DNA of 64,000 bases, taken from positions 33,466 through 97,465 of the forward strand of contig JAHBZZ010000012.1 in assembly GCA_019635215.1 (NCBI GenBank), read 5' to 3'. The notes under the pieces were generated by a model. The model worked only from the letters and a program-made list of their open reading frames with translations. It had not been told where the DNA came from and searched no databases. The position numbers were made by a program, and so were the translations under genes. This stretch comes from Nitrosomonas sp. (lineage in GTDB: Bacteria > Pseudomonadota > Gammaproteobacteria > Burkholderiales > Nitrosomonadaceae). This document shows, piece by piece, positions 60,749-64,000 of this stretch (positions are counted from its first letter, which is position 1; each line of letters begins with the position of its first letter).

Positions 60749-62470
60749 ATGCGAAGTCGTTTTTTCATTATTCTAAGCATCATATTTATCTGCGCTACCT
60801 TTGTGCTGCCAACTCCTGTAGTTGCACAAAATAATAATTTCTATATGCAGCAGCAAATGATGCGCAATCAGCAGATGATGCAGCAGCAGCAAATGCGTCA
60901 GCAACAAATGCAACAGCAACAAATGCGTCAGCAGCAGATGCGTGAGCAGCAGATGCGACAGCAAAGGATAATGCATGAGCGGCAACAGCAAATGCAGCGT
61001 CAGCAGCAGGCTATGCGAGAACGTCAACAGCAAGCCATGAGGCAACGCCAGCAAATGGCAGAACGTCAACGCCAGATGCAACAACAACGTCAGAATAATT
61101 TACAAAGGAAACAAGAAACACAAGGCCAAAAAAGAATACAAGGCCAGCAGCGTAGGCAGCAGCAGATGCGGCAACAGCAAATGCTCAGGCAACAAGGCCT
61201 AATGAAAGACAGGCAGAAACGCTTGTATCAACTGCAACAACAACGTATTCATAAACAGAGAGCAGATAATAAAAAGAAAAATACTCGCGATACCCTCACA
61301 ATGGCAATGCTACTTCGTCAGCAAGCCAAACCGAGTTTAGTAAATACGCGCCCAAATCAAAAACAATCCGTAAAGCAATTTCAGCAAACACGGTTGCAGC
61401 AACAAAAACAACAACGTGTAACGAAACAATTTGAGACAAAACGCAAGGCTGCGCAGGTGCGAATGCAGAAAATTCGTCTTGCTCAAAAACAGTTTCAGAA
61501 TAAAAAGCTAGCCGAGAAAAAACGACAGCAACAAAAACAAACGCAGACTCAGAAACTGGCACAAGCGAATTTTGGTTCTTGTAAGGGTGGTGTTTGCGCC
61601 TGTTCTTTTGATGGCAATACGCTGGTTTTAACAAAAAATGGATTTGTGCCCATAGCATCACTCGACACTGACATGGATTTTGTCTGGGCGAGAAACGAAT
61701 ATACCGGAGATGTGGACTGGAAACCGGTTATTGCTCATTATTCCAATCCGTATCAGGAAACTGTCACGGTGAACATATGGGATGCGGCTAACGGTGAAAC
61801 ACAAAGTATCATTTCTAACCGTATCCATCCATTTTATGTAAGCCATTCTGAAACAAATTCAACCGACTTGATAGCCGGAACAAACGATACTGGCCGATGG
61901 ATACAGGCACAAGACCTTCAACCCGGCGATATGCTACTGACAGACTCCGGTTCCCCGGCTGAAGTGGTTGATTTAGAGATAAAATCCGAGCCCCTTCAAG
62001 CCTATAACATCACCGTAGATGAATATCATACCTACTTTGTTAAAGGTGTAGCTAGCGATAATGCCCCGGCTATCTGGGTGCATAATGATTGTCATTCTAA
62101 AAAACAACAACTTACAAGGGAAGTAGAAAATGGAGAATGGAGATTAATTGGTGCAAATAAAGCAAAAATCGACTCTAGGAAATTGACTAAATATGCTCTA
62201 AAAGTAGATCATCCCGTAGGAGGTCATAAGGCTAGAGTGTTTCAATCTGCATTAGGTTTTAATCAGTCAAATGCTAACGATCTTTTAAAACAGCTTAAAA
62301 AAGGTGTGATGAATAACACACCTGTTGCAGGAAAAGTTGATAAATTTGGTTCCAGATTTACTGTGGATATACCTGTTACAGGTCCTGCTGGAAGTGGCAT
62401 AATTCGCACAGGTTGGATATATAGAACAGGTTCAGACACGCCTGAACTGACCACTTTATTTGTTAAGTAA
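60749..62470 (+). CDS. Secreted Gln/Met-rich protein with HINT domain and DUF6883-like tail
   Basis: A 573-residue protein from ATG 60749 (AAGG seven bases before). It has a signal peptide ending PTPVVAQ, then a Gln/Met/Arg repeat tract (MRQQQMQQQQ-type units) to about residue 170 and a Lys/Gln-rich region to ~275. A HINT (intein-like) domain follows from Cys285 (CSFDGNTLVLTKNG) to VHND (445-447). The tail (residues ~449-573) resembles DUF6883 (LTKYALKVDHPVGGHKARVFQSALG). HINT domains in polymorphic toxins release the tail by self-cleavage. A DUF4926-like gene follows as candidate partner. Confidence 0.82.
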   Translation: MRSRFFIILSIIFICATFVLPTPVVAQNNNFYMQQQMMRNQQMMQQQQMRQQQMQQQQMRQQQMREQQMRQQRIMHERQQQMQRQQQAMRERQQQAMRQRQQMAERQRQMQQQRQNNLQRKQETQGQKRIQGQQRRQQQMRQQQMLRQQGLMKDRQKRLYQLQQQRIHKQRADNKKKNTRDTLTMAMLLRQQAKPSLVNTRPNQKQSVKQFQQTRLQQQKQQRVTKQFETKRKAAQVRMQKIRLAQKQFQNKKLAEKKRQQQKQTQTQKLAQANFGSCKGGVCACSFDGNTLVLTKNGFVPIASLDTDMDFVWARNEYTGDVDWKPVIAHYSNPYQETVTVNIWDAANGETQSIISNRIHPFYVSHSETNSTDLIAGTNDTGRWIQAQDLQPGDMLLTDSGSPAEVVDLEIKSEPLQAYNITVDEYHTYFVKGVASDNAPAIWVHNDCHSKKQQLTREVENGEWRLIGANKAKIDSRKLTKYALKVDHPVGGHKARVFQSALGFNQSNANDLLKQLKKGVMNNTPVAGKVDKFGSRFTVDIPVTGPAGSGIIRTGWIYRTGSDTPELTTLFVK

Positions 62471-62483
62471 ATTAGAGAGTTAT

Positions 62484-62678
62484 ATGAACATTAATGACTG
62501 TGTCTTACTAAAAATTGATCTAGTAAATGAAGGCTTAAAAAAAGGAATGCAAGGCGTAGTCGTAGCAATATTCGACAAGCCAGAAATTGCATACGAAGTT
62601 GAATTTTGTGATGATCAAGGTAAAACAATTGAAGTAGTTGCTTTAAAACCTGAACATTTAGAAAAGATAGATGCCTGA
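62484..62678 (+). CDS. DUF4926-like small protein, putative partner/immunity
   Basis: A 64-residue protein (MNINDCVLLKIDLVNEGLKKGMQGVVVAIF...) that resembles DUF4926. Genes of this family commonly follow a DUF6883 gene, as I recall, and are thought to form a toxin-antitoxin-like or immunity pair. It starts 13 bp after the HINT-DUF6883 gene, with GAGAG upstream. Its beta-rich SH3-like pattern fits a protein-binding role. Confidence 0.75.
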   Translation: MNINDCVLLKIDLVNEGLKKGMQGVVVAIFDKPEIAYEVEFCDDQGKTIEVVALKPEHLEKIDA

Positions 62679-62714
62679 TGGAGATTTGTTACAAGAATTA
62701 AGTTGTATTAGTTA

Positions 62715-64000
62715 TCATTCACTCGGCAACTCCTTCCATTTTCCATCGCCGATTTTGCGGAAGGTGTCAAAGTTAGGCATAACGGTGTCACAGTCCTTTT
62801 GGTGAGCCCACGATAAAATCTGGGCTGCGATGTCATTTTGCCGATTGCTACGCATTCCGCATTCTAAGACCACTTGGTACTCACAGGAAAAATCGGTTGC
62901 GGAAATCTGAAAACAATCTTTCACGTGGACATCAACAACGCGTTCATAACGTGTTACGCCAAAAACTGTTTGACTATCACCGGTTACGGCAAGTCCGCCG
63001 AGAATTTCTTTACCGGTCGGCGGTGGTATTTCCTTGAAAAAATCAATTCCGTCCGGGTTTAATTCTTTCACCATAGCATTGCCACGGGAATACCCACCTT
63101 TCCCCGATGCTTCATACATATCCAGCGCATCTATGAAAGCATCCGGGTCATCGGACGTGCCAAGTAACATTTCAGCCTGATAATATAAGGCGGGAGCATA
63201 ATTCGCAGCAGAAGCCAGTTTTATATATTCACCGGCTGTCTCTTGATCCCCCATATACCAGAGCAGCCGCCCAAGCTGAAAGAGTTGACGCGCATCTTCG
63301 GGGTCATTCTCAACAGCGGCGATACAGGCATCAAGTGCCCGATCAAACATGTCAGGATCGAATTCGCCTTTATTAAAATCAATACCAGCAGCAAGCTTTT
63401 TGGGATCGTAAGGATCAGCGGCTAGCCGGTCACATTCGCGTACACCCGATGCATCTGCTGTTCCACTTGGCGGAGGTTCTATAAGTTTTGTAATGTAGTC
63501 CTGCCATTGATCTTTGGAAATTGGCACGGCTTTATCCTCAAAACGTGCCTTTACATGCAAATCCCGCTCATTATCTTCTTGCAGAATAAATCGGCCTTGT
63601 TCTCCATCCGCTTCATCAATGCTTAAGACATAAACGCCTTTTTTCTGCGTTCCTTTGAATTCAGTGACGTCATGTTGGTTTTCAAATAAATCACAAGCCA
63701 GCATAGTGAGAGTTATTTTATCGTTGCCCAAGTAAATATATTTTTTATAATCTTGGGGACGTGCACCTGCATCTTTCAGAATACCTTCGCAAATCGAACC
63801 TTTATTGACATCGAGCGTATCTTCCACCGCATCCTTATAGGCGGCAAAGCCTGCAAACTCAGCACTCAATTCATCAAATGCTGAAGCTTGTTCTTGTAGC
63901 GCGGCAACGGTATCACTTGTTAGTTCCAATGTACCCAGTTTATTTCTGTAATTCTGAAGACCATTTTTTAAAACATTATCAATATGGCTGACTGTTGTGG
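62715..64000 (-). CDS. Hypothetical Sel1/TPR-like protein, 5' end outside window
   Basis: The frame is open to the right edge, so the start is not visible; a TTG at 63929 is not the true start. The visible ~428 residues contain a tetratricopeptide/Sel1-like section (ARQLFQLGRLLWYMGDQETAGEYIKLASAANYAPALYYQAEML) and a C-terminal part with cysteines (VKDCFQISATDFSCEYQVVLECGM). The first part has an SH3- or lysozyme-inhibitor-like mix (ICEGILKDAG, LYLGNDKITLTMLACD-type). It converges on the DUF4926-like gene with a 36-bp gap. Function unknown. Confidence 0.7.
   Translation of the reverse strand, partial: TTVSHIDNVLKNGLQNYRNKLGTLELTSDTVAALQEQASAFDELSAEFAGFAAYKDAVEDTLDVNKGSICEGILKDAGARPQDYKKYIYLGNDKITLTMLACDLFENQHDVTEFKGTQKKGVYVLSIDEADGEQGRFILQEDNERDLHVKARFEDKAVPISKDQWQDYITKLIEPPPSGTADASGVRECDRLAADPYDPKKLAAGIDFNKGEFDPDMFDRALDACIAAVENDPEDARQLFQLGRLLWYMGDQETAGEYIKLASAANYAPALYYQAEMLLGTSDDPDAFIDALDMYEASGKGGYSRGNAMVKELNPDGIDFFKEIPPPTGKEILGGLAVTGDSQTVFGVTRYERVVDVHVKDCFQISATDFSCEYQVVLECGMRSNRQNDIAAQILSWAHQKDCDTVMPNFDTFRKIGDGKWKELPSE

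Noticed and set aside
60773-61087. Leu/His-rich minus-strand reading frame
   Set aside because: It is the antisense of the Gln-codon repeats and has no start signal or membrane-protein logic.
60840-61100. CAG-rich repeats as a CRISPR array or tandem-repeat locus
   Set aside because: The units are short, continuous and in frame and encode the Gln/Met-rich tract of a secreted protein; there are no unique spacers.
61601-62089. True intein splitting a host protein
   Set aside because: The HINT domain is followed by a toxin-like tail and not by the rest of a split host gene, which fits pre-toxin HINT domains.

Overview
The window looks like a chromosomal segment of a betaproteobacterium, most likely Nitrosomonas or a close relative. 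This rests on gene content: an rpsF-priB-rpsR-rplI operon followed by dnaB, a Nudix/ThiE-like fusion next to a DUF815 ATPase and yacG, accBC-prmA with a zinc-ribbon protein, and a PEP-CTERM protein. The assignment is inference without database support.

Layout. 1-3.7 kb: the 3' part of dnaG, rpoD and a CAT-anticodon tRNA. 3.66-7.0 kb: a decayed island holding a broken serine recombinase that runs into the tRNA 3' end, a broken tyrosine integrase, an intact higBA pair, a dead fecI-type sigma gene behind a Fur-like box, and an IS3-type transposase scrap. 7.06-37.8 kb: ordinary core genome with argJ, DUF815 ATPase, Nudix-ThiE fusion, yacG, miaA, small lipoproteins, an MFS transporter, glutathione-dependent formaldehyde detoxification, fatty-acid beta-oxidation, a diguanylate cyclase, the ribosomal/replication operon, trpGDC, metH, prmA, accBC and aroQ.

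37.98-44.19 kb: a complete small integrative element in tRNA-Thr(CGT). A 45-bp direct repeat of the tRNA 3' half marks both ends (38007-38051 and 44143-44187). Inside are a Rep-HTH-integrase operon on the minus strand, a large hairpin, and on the plus strand a retron. The retron has a phosphoribosyltransferase-like gene, a winged-helix gene, a structured msr-msd ncRNA closed by perfect 12-nt a1/a2 repeats, and a reverse transcriptase with the retron hallmarks NAxxH, YADD and VTG. This is the clearest defence-type system in the window.

44.15-64.0 kb: a second mobile region abutting the first. It starts with an intact serine recombinase whose last codons lie inside the duplicated tRNA-Thr end, the same arrangement as the broken copy at the CAT tRNA. 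It carries a large RHS protein, a set made of a four-helix membrane protein, a secreted two-domain protein and a VirD4/TraG-like coupling ATPase, several unrecognised genes, a PEP-CTERM protein with a small secreted partner, a serine resolvase behind three palindromes, and a secreted Gln/Met-rich protein with a HINT domain and DUF6883-like tail followed by a DUF4926-like small gene. No relaxase or mating-pair genes are visible and the far end lies beyond the window.
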